In this document: one piece after another, positions 25,312 to 37,900 of the stretch | Layout: every line of letters starts with the position of its first letter | Numbering within the stretch: position 1 is the stretch's first letter | Source: Heterobasidion occidentale | Lineage: Eukaryota; Basidiomycota; Agaricomycetes; Russulales; Bondarzewiaceae | Length of the DNA: 64,000 nucleotides | NCBI GenBank assembly: GCA_039111635.1 | Contig: JBCAQO010000007.1 | Location: forward strand, 2,232,001 to 2,296,000 | Reading direction: 5' to 3' | Notes under the pieces: generated by a model | The model's database searches: none | Seen by the model: the letters and a program-made list of their open reading frames with translations, nothing else | Told to the model about the DNA's origin: nothing | Program-made: the position numbers and the translations under genes

Positions 25312-25945
25312 CTGTTGAAGGACTCTGGGAATGTGTGGAAATAACTCCTCTTGCTGTCAAATCTATGTACAATGTATTTCAATGCTATTCGCCTCTGAAA
25401 TATATCCATGCATTCTGCTACTGCGCCTGTCTTCGAGAGACAATGAAGTACCGAAATTCGAAGGAGAATAAAGGACTGACTAGGAAAAGCGAATGACTTG
25501 GAAGGAACCTCTCGCGTTCGCGTCGCCGCGCCATTACGAAGTCAACGATCAACCTCTTCTAGCACGACTGGAATGGAATTGTAGTTCGAAGACGATGGAT
25601 GTGCTTGTACACGATTCGGTACGGCGGATACGGACGGGCGCATGAAATGCCCTCAATCACCAACTGCTCTGGAAATTAGAATTGAGGACCGGGAGCAACA
25701 TGTATCATGCTCTGGCAGTCGAAATCCAGAGGCTCTTGCGCACCAATCTTTGATCTAACCTTTGCTGAACGAATCTTTGTTTGAAAGAGCATGAGGGCAT
25801 ACAGAAAGTCAGACGTTCAGTAACAAATCAAGTACATACGATCGTAGTCACTAATTTTCAAGTTTTCCAACGATTCTCAAGACCTCAAACTATCATTCTC
25901 TAACAATCCTTCATAGTCGTCTATGTCTCTCTGTACGAGGCCTGA

Positions 25946-27958
25946 TCACACATTCGTCAACTTGCGTGTGTTGGAGGAGTGCCAGGCCGTCACCACTTCG
26001 AGCACAGCATCGACGTGCTCGATAGACAACGGGGAGTAGCTCTCCAGCGCGATGCACTGTGCACTGCTGATCGCATTCTTGATCTAGCAGCGGCAGTGTT
26101 AGCTGTACGTACGTCGTAGCAAAAAGACATGCTAGATAACGAACCTGACGCCCATTCATCTCGTGCTCCGCAAGCCGATCGATGTCCTCCTCGCTGAACT
26201 TCCCAGCACCGCTCGTGGCCTTGCCAAAGAACATCCTCCAAATCGTCTTGCGCGCCTCGAAGTCCAGATCCGGATATGGTATAGAGAAATGAATTCGGCC
26301 TAGGAAGCAGACCAGGACAAGCCAAAGATAGAACAAAAAGCGATCATGCGCACTCTCAAACGCAGCATCGCACTGATCGAGCAAGTTCGTCGTCAGAATC
26401 AAGATCCCTTGATAATATTCCAGTTGCCTCAGGAAAATCGACACGAGCGCGTTCCTCTTGACGTCCGTGGCGCTCCTCTGCTGCAAAAACACCTCCGCCT
26501 CGTCGAGCAACAACACCGCATCCCACGTCTGCGCCAGCTCCAGGATCCTGGTCAAGCGCTCGTCCAGATCGCACGGCTGAATGCCCAGCTCGCCCGCACT
26601 GACAACGTAGAGGGGCCTGTGCATGATCTCCGCAACAGCTTCCGCAGTAAGGGTCTTTCCGCATCCAGGTCTCCCGGACAGGGTCCTATAAGGCCTCGTC
26701 CCTTGCCGGGGACAACGTCATCAAAGCGCGTGATGTGGGATGTATGTTATTTGGCGAGCGAGCGGAAGGCCTCGTCCGACCAGACTATATCCCGCAAACG
26801 GTCCATTGCAAAGCCACCTGAAACAGAGGGCGGGACATTAGAACACCGAGACGAGGATGCCACGAGGGCAAGAGCACGTACCCCATGTCTTGGTGGCAAA
26901 CGAGAACCCGAGCACGACGGGCGTGCAAATGAGATACTGCTCTTCGGTGAGCGCGACCCTCTCCAGACGTTTACGGACAGGGAGGTTGTAACCCGCGTTC
27001 GGTTCAAAGAAGCGAAACGCGACAGGATCGATCATGACACGTTCATACGTCTGCACATCCCATTTCTTCATCAACACGAAGGAATAAATAGCAGAGTCCG
27101 AGGGAGAAACCACATACATGGAACTTCAGCTTCTCCCCGCGCATCGCCTGTCCACTGATCTCGTGATAGGTAGGCTTGACCATCTTCGCAAACTTCCTGC
27201 CCCTCTCCGCGGCATGCCTGCGGAGCGTATACTTGTCCTGATGATAATCGAGGGGGTACACCGCTAGCTCTTGGATCTTGCGCGCCCCAGCGAACCTCGG
27301 GATCGAGAAGTAGACCCGTGCGAACCCAAAGGTGCTCCCGTCATCGGTAATGACATCGCACTCGATGTCAGCGTACGCCGTTCCTGCAGTCCAGATCGAA
27401 ACTTCGAGCCAACAGGATCTGGTCTTGCTCTGTGGGGTCGTGGCGGTGATACACGAGGCTGTTCGGCGCGATCAGCGCCCACAGGAGGTCGAACGTGATT
27501 TCCTGCTGAGTCGTGAGCTTCTTGAAGTCGACGAGCGCGTTCGCGAAATCTTCTTCAACGAACTGGACAGCCGCCTCGAGATCGGCTATGAGCTCGGCGT
27601 TGCGTAAGTATCGCGCTTGCTCCTGTGCGAGCCTGCTCTTAAGGCCATCATAGGAAAGGAAGAACAGCTGCGGGTTTGCCTGACAATGAAAAAGGCGAAA
27701 CAGTCAGCAATCTGTCAAGTTGCTTGGGCCAGGCGGCTTACGGTGGGCTGAGCTCGAGTCAGTTCCAGGCCTTCGACATCTCGGTTTATTTCTGTGAGTA
27801 CTTGACACAACGCCGCACTCCTGATGTCGATTTCGGTGCGCTGGGCCTGGCCCCGCCTGTCGACGATCCGTCGGACGACCAGGACGACCTTTTTGGAGAC
27901 CTGGCGCCTCTGCTTGACGGCTTTATTGGTCTTTCGAAGAGTGGTGGAGAATGTGCGC
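25946..27958 (-). pseudogene. AAA+ ATPase, copy B (frameshifted before Walker A)
   Basis: Same exon layout as copy A, with the C-terminus complete (ends TRKLTNV, stop 25948-25946). The sensor region, Walker B VLLLDEAEVFL and downstream exons are intact. A one-base deletion near 26682-26688 shifts the frame just before the Walker A loop. A 39-bp in-frame deletion near 26757, between copies of a 9-bp repeat seen in copy A, removes 13 residues. A 5-bp deletion near 27376 breaks the N-terminal domain. The nonsense codon of copy A is absent (AAG, Lys). The 5' exon(s) before 27958 are missing, as in copy A. Confidence 0.75.
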
Positions 27959-28012
27959 CTAGGAAGAAGAAGTGAGTTTTTGAATCTCAGCACATTGTCG
28001 AGGAATACGCAG

Positions 28013-28749
28013 GCTGATGCCTCACGTCCGTCAGATGTCATGGAGTAACGCACACTACAGCTCATGCTTGCGGAAAGGCATGCCGATGAGTTGGGTGGAT
28101 CATCGTGAATGAATTCTGTTTCGGTACGCTTTTCACGTTGTCTTGCGTTATCGAATTCACACCCCCCTTCCCCAGATGTCTTTGTCTGACGACAATACAC
28201 TCGCGTAGATGCGGACATAGCAGGCCTGCGTCTTGGAATTCGGACCGAACGGCATACTATGCTGTCTCGCACAGTGCTGGAAGACACTGGACGGAGCAGA
28301 GGCTGGTAGGAGGCGTCCTCGTAGAGCAATCGGTACACACAAGCCGATTGAGCTTCGGAAGCTCGGTATGTCGGAGGTGATCAGTAGATCACTTTAATTA
28401 GGGCTCATTCAACATTGTTGACGTTGTGCTCTTTATCCTTTCACGATGACCTCTCTCTGCTTCCTGTAGTCACGATCAGGCCTCGAGGAACTTTGCGAGT
28501 AATCTTAAGTAAACCTGGATGGGCTACGATCAAAACCCCACGCGGAATGCATTAGGCAACATCGATGATCGTACACTCTGGCCAGTCACTCCCTCCAACG
28601 TGCTCGGTTCACCGTCTCGACTCTAGGTTTCAAGCCAATTTCCTTACCCTTGTAGACAGTGCATCTTGATTCTTGCCGGATCGTATTGTCGTCAAGAGAA
28701 TAGGACGAGTTGAATTGAGCATACGCGGAGTCATCTTTGAGTTGGCCGA
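28013..28749. other. No recognisable gene
   Basis: Sequence past the duplication edge. Short frames only, no motif recognised. Confidence 0.4.
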
Positions 28750-28862
28750 CTACAACCCATAATGGACGAATGGCACCCAACGTGCGAAGGACCCATTGTT
28801 AAACTTTATGCGCAGCTTGTTAACCGCAAGGTGAAGCGCTCCAGCAGCTTCGCTCGTGTCGA
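28750..28862 (-). pseudogene. Remnant of a third CHAT gene (last 37 codons)
   Basis: The minus strand reads AAGALHLAVNKLRIKF, then NNGSFARWVPFVHYGL and a stop at 28752-28750. This matches the C-terminal exon of CHAT copy 1 (ends RWVPFVHYGV) and CHAT copy 2 (ends RWVPFAHYGL). The homology stops abruptly at about 28862, where repeat R copy 2 begins. It is therefore a truncated relic, not a gene. Confidence 0.85.
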
Positions 28863-29830
28863 CGAACGAAGGAGCCGTCGGCCGCGCAGATCCTGCCCCC
28901 GTCTTGGCCCAAAACGCGAAGGTGCCCGGGCATCCACGCTTCTCGTTTAGAATCGTGCTTCCAGGGCCAATTCACGTGAGGCTTCTGCGCTGCAATATGG
29001 ACCGATAGTCTCAGCTGCAAGACTGCTGTATATAGGCCCATCGCAAGATATTCTCTCATATCACCACATCCCTCGCGTTTATCTTTTCCGGTCTGCATCT
29101 CGAATCCTCCCTTCCTCGTGGTGTGTTGCATGGAGCTAGGCAATGCAAGATTCCTTTCATTGCATGTGTCTGATCGACCGAGATGCTTGATCTTTGCGAG
29201 CTCTCGCCTCGTTTATCTGCAGCGCCGCGTGCGGAAATTTCTCTCCGTTTTTTACTGTTCAGAACACCCTCATGACGGCGTTCAGCAAAGCCACGATGAT
29301 CTTTCCAGATCTAATGTATCCAGTGTTTCTTTCCCCATTGCCTTACACAGCCGTCAATATGAGATCGAAATGTGAGCGCTCTGTGTTGCTCACACCTTGA
29401 GTTCGTTGACACGACACATCGTACGTGTTTCCTCGTGCATCCAGACTATGTGAACTTTTCAAGGCTAGTCTATGACTCCGTCCTTGCTTGTCCCGTGTCT
29501 CGGAGTAATAGCCCCTGGGTGAGGCTGATTATATGCGTGTCTCGAGGTGAACGTTCAGTCGACCCTTCTTGCAGTACCCGACCGATGCTATCTCGCGGAA
29601 GATGCTGATGATTGCGTTGGGCCATCGCGCTGTGAATTAGAAGAGGGGTCTCAGCGCGGCTGAACAGCACATTCGGAGCTCGTCCGAAGCCGTTGGGTCT
29701 CATGTCACCTAATGGCTGGGCTGTCGCAGCTCCCGCGCCGGGCAGGTAATGGTGCGACTCGACAGGGTGAATCAATCGACAGCATGTTGAGCGACAATGT
29801 CAGCATCTTCGCAACTCTGTGCAACGCTAA
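28863..29830 (+). repeat. Unclassified repeat R, copy 2 (5'-truncated)
   Basis: Shares the CGTGCTTCCAGGGCC block (near 28948), the TATATAGG stretch (near 29030), the CATGGAGCTAGGCAATGCAAG block (near 29129) and the frame ending SRQYEIEM before a GTGAGC donor (near 29372) with the other R copies. The first ~500 bp seen in copies 1 and 3 are missing; the CHAT remnant abuts the break. Confidence 0.6.
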
Positions 29831-30879
29831 GAACACTGGTATGTCGCTGTTGAGGACACTATTGTATTCTGTGGATTGTGAAAGGTTTTCTATGAAGCAG
29901 GCTAAAGAAAGGTTTAATGGTCCATTCTCGCAGAGCGTGGGCACCAGATTTGGGCCAGATATTCTCGACGGGCCGAGTTTGATACATCCAGCTGCCAGTG
30001 TGTGCGAACAGCTCGAAGTATCTAAATCTAACAGACTGAGAGTCTTCAACTATAAACGCTTGGACGAAAGATCACATTATACACAGACCGTCATGAGGAG
30101 AAGATTAAATGAACATCGCAGACAATAAAATATCGCCATGGTAGCAATAGCAAAGCAATGGACAGTGAGAACTAAACAGAATTCGTCCACAAGTACAGAA
30201 GGAAGTGTAAATAAGCAAAAAAATTAAAAAAACAGGTCACGAAAACTGACCTATGCGTAGATATGTCCGATCCATACTGGCCAATTTTTGGCCGTTCCGC
30301 GAGCAGGATTTGGAAATCTTTCCGTCAGCATTAAGATTGGACTGCTTATGAATAAAAGCGACACCGCCAATTGCTTTCGGGCCTTCAAACAGAATAAGGC
30401 TCAGTCGGGAACAAAGGACTGAGTGAGAGACAGGTACGTAGCCGGCACGTTTTCGAATTCCCCACAGGATTTGCACAATACAAGAATATTTTGAAGGACG
30501 CATGCCCTGTCTATGAACCAGCGGTAGGCAACACGTTGAGAATCGAGGCGAAAAGGTCTGAGAAATGTGAGGGTCAACGGCGGCCTCTAGACATTGGATC
30601 AAGGCTCCAGAAGACGCGCGATGTCAGGCGTACCGCTTATCAGTCGCCTATCACCATGCCGTACTCGGAGGGCTGGCTTCGGATGGGAAGATGATAAGGA
30701 AGGACATACTTGAAGCATGACAACGTCCCATTGTCGTGCTCGCAGGACGTGCTTCTGCTCGCTGCACGGGGAGACACGAGGATCGAACAATGGGAAACTG
30801 ATCCGTATCTGGGTTGGAAAGCGAAAATTGAAGATCGGCAAGGACGCATGGCTCCCGCCACTCACCTAACACGTCCAGC

Positions 30880-30974
30880 CAATCGCGAAGTAGATATGGA
30901 AGGCAATTCGGGCTTGTGAGGCAAGGCGCGAGAAGCGGTCGCCTTCGCCACTCCCTGAACGGGCTCGCTTAAAA
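30880..30974 (+). promoter_or_regulatory. Core promoter of zinc finger 3
   Basis: CCAAT at 30880-30884 and TTAAAA at 30969-30974, 72 bp before the ATG. Layout as in copies 2, 4 and 5. Confidence 0.6.
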
Positions 30975-31045
30975 GCTGGGAAAATGCCTTGGGAAAGTTG
31001 AACTGCCATTTTAACTTTAACCCACTTGACCATCAACACGAGCCT

Positions 31046-32140
31046 ATGACTTACCCCTCGAACACATACGAGACGTTCCAGCTAGAGGAGGTTAGTCTCT
31101 CGGCATCGCGTAGGCACCTAGCTCATGCCAATCATGATGCCACCTTCCCCTACGGCGACCAAGCCTCTGCCGGGACCCATCCGACACTTGAAGACATGGC
31201 CTCATATGAGTGCAAGTCAAAGGTATGGTTTGAAATGCAGACCTGCACGTTGACCTAACCCGCCCTCCGCCGCAGGGAGTGACAGCCGAGTCATATCACC
31301 ATGTACAGGGGGCGTATGCCCCATCATACTCAGTATTCAGTGGTGCAATGGCAAGCCCAGTGAACGTCGCCACGGTCGATAACTGCGTATCTCCTCACCA
31401 GATGCTGCCGTCTGGGGAGATCTGTTACCATGCAGTGCCGATGGCGTGGAGCCCTTCGCGCGGTACGCCATCCTTCATGCTCACCTGACCGCCGCTTGCT
31501 TATTCTACACACAGCATTGGAGGTTCTGGTGGGTTCATGCTGCCCGCCGTCCGACTATCCAACACCGCACCACGTGGTATATGCTATGGGGCTGCCAGTC
31601 GAAACTTCCATCCCGCCCCCGCGCCTTGCCCACAACGAGGCGCCGCTCGTTATGCCCGCACCGCGCCGGGCTGTGGTTGGTGGAGTCGAGGCCGTCCTCG
31701 TACCCTCTCGACCGCAATGGCGGCCAACTCTAGCTGAGCTAGAGCGTGCGATGATGCGCTCATCGCGCGCCCGTAGGGGTTCCGAGGGTTATACCCTCAA
31801 CCAAACAACAATGACATCAAGAACGACTGCCCGCAGAGATGCTTCTGCGGACCGCATCATCCCAGAGGCTGTCAAGGCATCTGGCCGAGGGCGCTCCATG
31901 GAGCCACCTCAACAGGTACAAGAGTCGGGGGAAGGTCTCGAACAGACCGCACACGGCGCCGCCCGCCCTAGCTGCAACGAGTGCGATGTGCAATTCCGTC
32001 ACATCCACGAGTTGTGGCGGCATCTGCGCGAAACAAAGGCGCATGGCGGGGCCAGGTTTCGGTGCGATGCCTGCGAGAAGACGTACACTCGCAAGGACGC
32101 GCTCACAAATCACAAGCGAAAAAAGCACAGTACAATATAG
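31046..32140 (+). CDS. C2H2 zinc-finger protein, copy 3
   Basis: Exons 31046-31222, 31276-31462 and 31515-32140, with GT-AG introns of 53 and 52 bp in phases 0 and 1; predicted 329 aa, no lesion seen. Exon 2 is full length (61-62 codons), giving the reference for the deletions in copies 1 and 2. C-terminal fingers: CNEC with an atypical H-x6-H, then CDAC...NHKRKKH (CX2CX12HX4H). The start is chosen at 31046, where paralogues 1, 2 and 5 also begin MTYP. Positions 31696-32074 match copy 2 at 378 of 379 bases. Inferred role: nuclear DNA binding. Confidence 0.82.
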
Positions 32141-32739
32141 GCTCGGAGGTGACGAGGGTGCAGTTGGCTGTGAGCAGAGACGAGGGTGAGTTTTACAGAA
32201 CTTACTCGTCCCACCCTCTCATTCTTATCGATCGTGCCCACTATTGTGTCTCAGACCATCATCTGCAACCTGAAGGTGCCTACTTCCACGTCCGAATCGA
32301 TCCGTCCGCGCGATGAGCGTCTGCTAAGTTCGAACGAAGCCATCTCTCTGAGCATCTACGGGAGACAACAATTTTCTGATTGTTACTCACAGTATCACAT
32401 ATGGTCCCATTTTTACAATATATCCGCTCTCTCTGTCAATCCGAGTCAACGCGTTCCAGACAGTTGAACATGAGCAGACATTGTTTTGAATTATGAGCTG
32501 CGATCTGCGATGGTGAACAGAAAGCTACAGAAAGTCACTTTAAAGCCGGGCCGGGCCGGGCACTGGCCGGGCATTGTTTGTTCCTCGCTAATTCAGTCCC
32601 GGCCACAGCGGCAGGCTGGCAGCGTCCAGCACTCGTCCAGCGTGCCATTTTAGGCTTGACCGACCCCCTCCCGAACGCCGAACGCGTGCAGTGAAGGTAA
32701 GCAGTCTTCGAATGAGACTAGACGTTTGCCAGCGTTCGC

Positions 32740-34690
32740 CTCATTTACACTCTTTGCTTGCGTTGTCGGCTGGTCTCAACAACACAGAAATATACATTCC
32801 TTGAGGTTCATTCTGCTTCGCTTGCCATTCGTCCCCGGAACTATTGATCACCATAGCAAACCCGACATGCCAGCGCTGTACGCAGGCTGCCGCTGTCAAG
32901 TGAGGGGAAATTCGAGAGGCATTGCTGGAGAATGACGCAGGGATAAGGTACGACATTGGTTTTGCTATTAGGTGTCGGCACTCGTCCCATATCTACCCTG
33001 CCTCGTAGCTCTACATCCGCACGACCTGAACCTCTCCGACATGATCCTCGTGCGCAGCCACCGAGCCAGTCGTTTCTCATCTTCTCTCGGCTCCCGGGAG
33101 CTCATATACGCCCCTGGCGCCGACAAGCAACGCGTCAGAGAGCCAGGTCAGCGCGGATCATCGACCGCTGTTTTCCTCCCCAAATCGAACGAATGCGCCT
33201 GCCCGCCGTCGACGTCGCCCGGCGGTTGGGAATACCGGTATTTATCTATCCTGATCTGGTTTACTCTCGTCTTAATTAGGGCTCTCCACTTTGTCGGTCC
33301 CGTCTGTTCCCTCCCCACACGATGAGCACCTCAGCCTGCTTACAGCACCTGGACTCGCCGAGGGAGAGCTGGTGAGCAAGCGTACGCATTGTGCGTTTGC
33401 CTCCTCTTGCGCTGACGAGTCCCCCTCATATTCCTCTCAGTTTCCTCCGTCCTTCCCTTTTGAACGCAACGCATATACAATGCATATACGCAGCAAGAAT
33501 GTACCCGATGAACGTCAGTGATGCCATGAGACTGTAGGAGGCGTACGGAACATCCTGGCTGTGACCGGATCCAGCTTGACCCGATCGACGCCCGTTTGCC
33601 CGATCCCTCCGCTCTCCGCCGTGCGGATCCCGCCCTCGTCTGGGCCCGGATCGCAAAAGTTCTCATCCCCGTTTTGGGTCGCGCTTCCAGGGCCGATTCG
33701 CGCCAGAATCTTCTGCGCTGCAGTATCGGCCGTTGATTTGAGCTGCAAAATGGCGATATAAAGGCCACCGGCCACCGGCCACCACCAGAGACCTTTGCAT
33801 ACCGTCGAGTCTTAGCCCCTCCCTCGCGTATGTTTCTCGGGTATATGGCGCAGTGTTTTTTTGTCGATCGCAAAAGCGAAACCCCTTCCACATCTCTCCC
33901 TCATCTGTCTTTTCCGATTCACATCTCTTATCCTCCCTTCCTGCTCTACGCCCTACGAACTTCGACCGGGTCGTGCCATTCAGTCTACATCGTCAGACAG
34001 GTGAGGAACTTGTCGAAGCCTGAGCACTCGGGGTGCATCGCATGGAGCTAGGAGATGCAACAGACCTATTATATGCGCGCCGCATGCGTCTGGTTGACAA
34101 GGATGCCAGATCTTCGCGAGCTCCACACTTCTTTCATCTTTTCGGCAGCACGGCGTGCGGCGACTGCTCTCCATCTCCATCTGTCCCCTCATCACGGCGT
34201 TTGGAGAGCTCATGACAGTGCGCGAAACACATTCTGGGAACGATATTTTGATCTTTCCAGATCTACTGCAGTCAGCGTTCCTACTTCCATCGCCCTACAC
34301 AGCCGTCAATTTGAGATTGAAATGTGAGTGCTCTGTTTTGATCACACCCTTGTCACGGTTCTCGAGCTTGAGCTTGCGGATGAGCACATTGTACGTTTTT
34401 CTTCCTCATATGTCGAGAATGTCATGTTTCCCACAGCTGGCATACAATGACATCCTTCTTTCCACGTGAGGAATCTCACTTGGCGACTACGTCACGTCGC
34501 TCGACAGAATGACACACTTGAGTGCAACTTGGATATATGCGTGCTTTGAGGTGAGTGTTCATTCAACCATGTATGCCGTTCCAGGCCGAATTGCCGATGC
34601 TATCTCACGAAAGATGCTGATGATCACGCCGCGGTGTTGCGCTGTGAAATCAAAGACGAGTCTCAGCACGGCTGAAGTGCACATTTCTTT
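32740..34690 (+). repeat. Unclassified repeat R, copy 3
   Basis: The longest R copy. Landmarks: ACTCTTTGCTTGCGTTG near 32748, ATTGCTGGAGAATGA near 32922, CGCTTCCAGGGCC near 33685, GATATAAAGG near 33754, CATGGAGCTAGG near 34041, and SRQFEIEM followed by a GTGAGT donor near 34324. It contains three units of GGCCACC at about 33762-33782. An AG acceptor near 34438 would define an intron of about 110 bp. Product unidentified. Confidence 0.6.
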
Positions 34691-34960
34691 CAACATATCC
34701 GAGGCTATCGAATGCAGAATGTGTATTGCATGGCCAAAGCATGGTGATCGTCCAAAGATTCGAAAGCCCTATGAGTGCAAAATTATGGGCACAAACAAAG
34801 TTTCTAATACCAGGAAGAATAGATGGGCCAACAAATGGAAACCAAGAAAGAGACGTACTGAGCACAGGTGTGAAATTAAGGAGTTGAAATGTAGCTATAA
34901 TATTGTGAAGCCTGGATCCTCCGAGCATATTTCTCATCGCGCGTTACACAGCTTAATCAT

Positions 34961-37900
34961 CTACAGCCCATAGTGCGCAAACGGTACCCACCGCACAAAG
35001 GATCTGTTGTTGTATCGGGAACGTAGATCGTTGACAGCGAAGTGAAGAGCTCGAGCAGCTTTCGTATTATCAGTATGGGAGCCGGCTTCTCCACTTTTGA
35101 ACAGCTGTCCATAGAAGCTGTCTATAATCTGGAGACGATCTTCATCATGAATGGTCCTGCCGTGAAGTTCTGTTCAAGATCAGAATGAAGCGGACAGGAC
35201 AAATGGTACTGACCACATTGGAGCCACTACTCTGCGGAATCCGGACAACAACAACGTCGTCGCAAGGTTTATCGTTTCACCTGGAAGTTTTTCGCTCTCC
35301 ATGGTGGGCTGGCATGCAGTCAAAAACGCCAATTGAGCCTTCAGGAGGGGCTGTGGTATGATTTGGGATGCGCGCAAGGGACTATTATCGAGAGGCGATG
35401 CATTCTCCAGCCATCAACCAAGTCGTGTGTGCCATGGTATGCGAAGTGAGCAATAGTGGCATCAGGAGGGAAATTGAGAAGCCCCTGCGGCGATGTAGAA
35501 GCATCTTGCTCAGCGCCGGATCTGATCAGAGAAGTCGCAGAGACATGTTTCTCTATCGTGCGTATCTCGTCGCAGGTGCTGGGAGCCGGCCCGTATTTGG
35601 CTCCAGGTACAACCACTAGAACCTTGAGAGGATGCGCATCCGATACCTGTACAGGATCGAGCAACTCCAGGGTGGGTGTATATGACGATATCATGAATTC
35701 TGATATAATTTCGATGTTTCCCATACAAGGGTCATATATGCCAGCTGCATGAATGGGGAGAAAAGCAAATGGACCGGTTGGGTACCACCATATGCGTGGT
35801 GGTGATGTAGATGCCTGTAGGTATTCAAAGTGAGAATTACAAGCCGTGATACTTTTCAGAAATGAACATGCCTGAAGACCTAGGCAGCGGATCACCGGCT
35901 TGACGACAAATGCCCACAGTATCGCTAAGACGCTTTGGAAGACATCATCGGAGTTATGGAAAGCTGCGGTTGTGGGTCGACCGAGCCGCTGAGCTTGCTC
36001 GGCAAGACCGACTTCGTGACTTCGCGTAGCCCTGTCGACAAGCACTTCAAGAGGGCCTTGACAGACCTCCGGAAGAGAAACAAAGCTTGCTGACGCGGCG
36101 CTCTGTATGGACGTGACAAGGGCTGCTGTATCCTGGCTAGTCAACGACGCAGAAAGCGGCACACGCTCCACACCGCCTGATGTGACCACTAAAGCATCAC
36201 ATGAGGAATGGCTGGAGTTCAGGATGACGATCGGCCCTTGCACTGCCGCTCTTTCTAATAGAGTCGGACGCACAGAGTCTTCGAAGTCTTCTAGAGTTCG
36301 GATCCGTTTCGAGGTCGGAAGCCCATCCTCATCACGTTGACAGAACGTCCCACCCTCGGCATCGACACTACCGGACACATTCTTTCGCAACTTTGGGGAG
36401 GGGATACGATCAGAGAGGGCCTGCGAGAAAAATACAGCTCTGCCTTTCTCGAGCATCTCGACGGCCTGTTCAAGTCGACCCAAGCGGACGGCGCAAGCAG
36501 CAGCATCGCTGCTGAGTCTAAGGATTTCCAGTCGACGGCGGGATCCGACATCCGACAACAGTGCCGCGGCACGGGAGAGGAGGTCGATAGCGGTTTGGTA
36601 TGCCTCCAGGGCAGACGCGTGCTCAGCATCGTCCGCATGCTGTGCCCACATCTGGGCTGCCTTCAAACGCTCGAGGACGGATGCAGGCTCGTAGGTTGCT
36701 GCATTTCGAAATACAAACATGGCTGTGTCCAGGGTTGAGCGATCTGGACACCCTTGACTTTTGCCATGCTCCACGTAGAGGTAGAAGGCGAGGGTTGTTA
36801 AAAACATGCAGCGATCAGGATGTGGTGTTGGGATGCATAGCAGAGCTTTTCGGAGTAGGGAAATCGTTTCCTTGAGGTCATCTATCCGACCGATCAGTTC
36901 AAACCGTTTGGACAGTGCGCGCGCGAGGTTGTTCAACGCCGCCGGGCGATCAGAGTGTTGGATCGGGCGTAACGAAAGAGCTTCTCGGAGCAGTGAGATT
37001 GCATCATCGAGGTCGTTCGCTTGGCTTGTCTGCTGAAATTGCAGGAGCAACGCGTTCGCCAGATTGCTCAACGCAGCTGGACGACGAGGGTGCGGGACGG
37101 CACATAGGCTAAGGCCATCTCGGAGATGAGCGACCGCGCGTCGAAGATCATCCACCTGACCCGTTCGCTTGAATCGCCTCCAAAGTGCAACTGCAAGGTT
37201 GTTCAATGACTTTAAACGGGCAGGATCTGGCGCAGGGCAAATCACGAGCACTTCTTGATGAAGCCTGATTGCCTCCCCCAGGTCGCCTACGTCACCTCTC
37301 CGTTTAAAGCGTCTCGACAGGGAAGTCGCGAGATTATGCAATGTGCCGGAACGGCCAGGATGAGGTGAAGGGCACAGAGTGAGGGCCTCTCGAAGAAAAA
37401 TAATTGCCTCCTCGAGATCATCTACAGTGCCGGTCTGCTTGAGTCGTTTCAAGAGCGCAGCGGCGAGGTTGTTCAGTGTGCCCGAACGGGCGGCATGTGG
37501 GGCAGGACAGAGGTTGAGGGCTTCTCGGGAAAATGAGATCGCCTCCTCGAGGTCATGTTGCTGGCTGGTCCGCTTGAACCGCGTCAAAAGCGCGCCTACG
37601 AGGTCGTTCAATGCAGTCAAACGATGCGGGTGAGCTGCACGAAATAGCGTTAGGGCTTCTTTGTGAACTGAGATCGCTTTGTCGAGATCGTTCTCTGTAG
37701 ACCTCTGCTTGAAACGAGCCCAAAGGGCACCAGCGAGGTTATACAGTAAGATGGGTCGTGCTGTATGCGTGGTGTGAAACACCTCGACCAGCTGTTCATA
37801 CAGTGCTATACAGCCTTTGAGGTCAGAGTCATGCGAGGTCTGCTTGAACCGGGAGTGAAGCGAAATGGCCAAGTTTCCAACAATCCCGTGTCGCTGTGGA

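Larger units (their letters stand above)
20636..28012. repeat. Segmental duplication, copy B
   Basis: Partner of 1-7536 in the same order and orientation: zinc finger, flank, gene X, AAA gene. It lacks the LINE and CHAT genes that follow copy A. On the left the homology with zinc finger 3 extends further upstream, to about 19940. Confidence 0.85.

Noticed and set aside
26346..27158. 270-codon + strand open frame
   Set aside because: Antisense to AAA copy B exons that match copy A and carry ATPase motifs.
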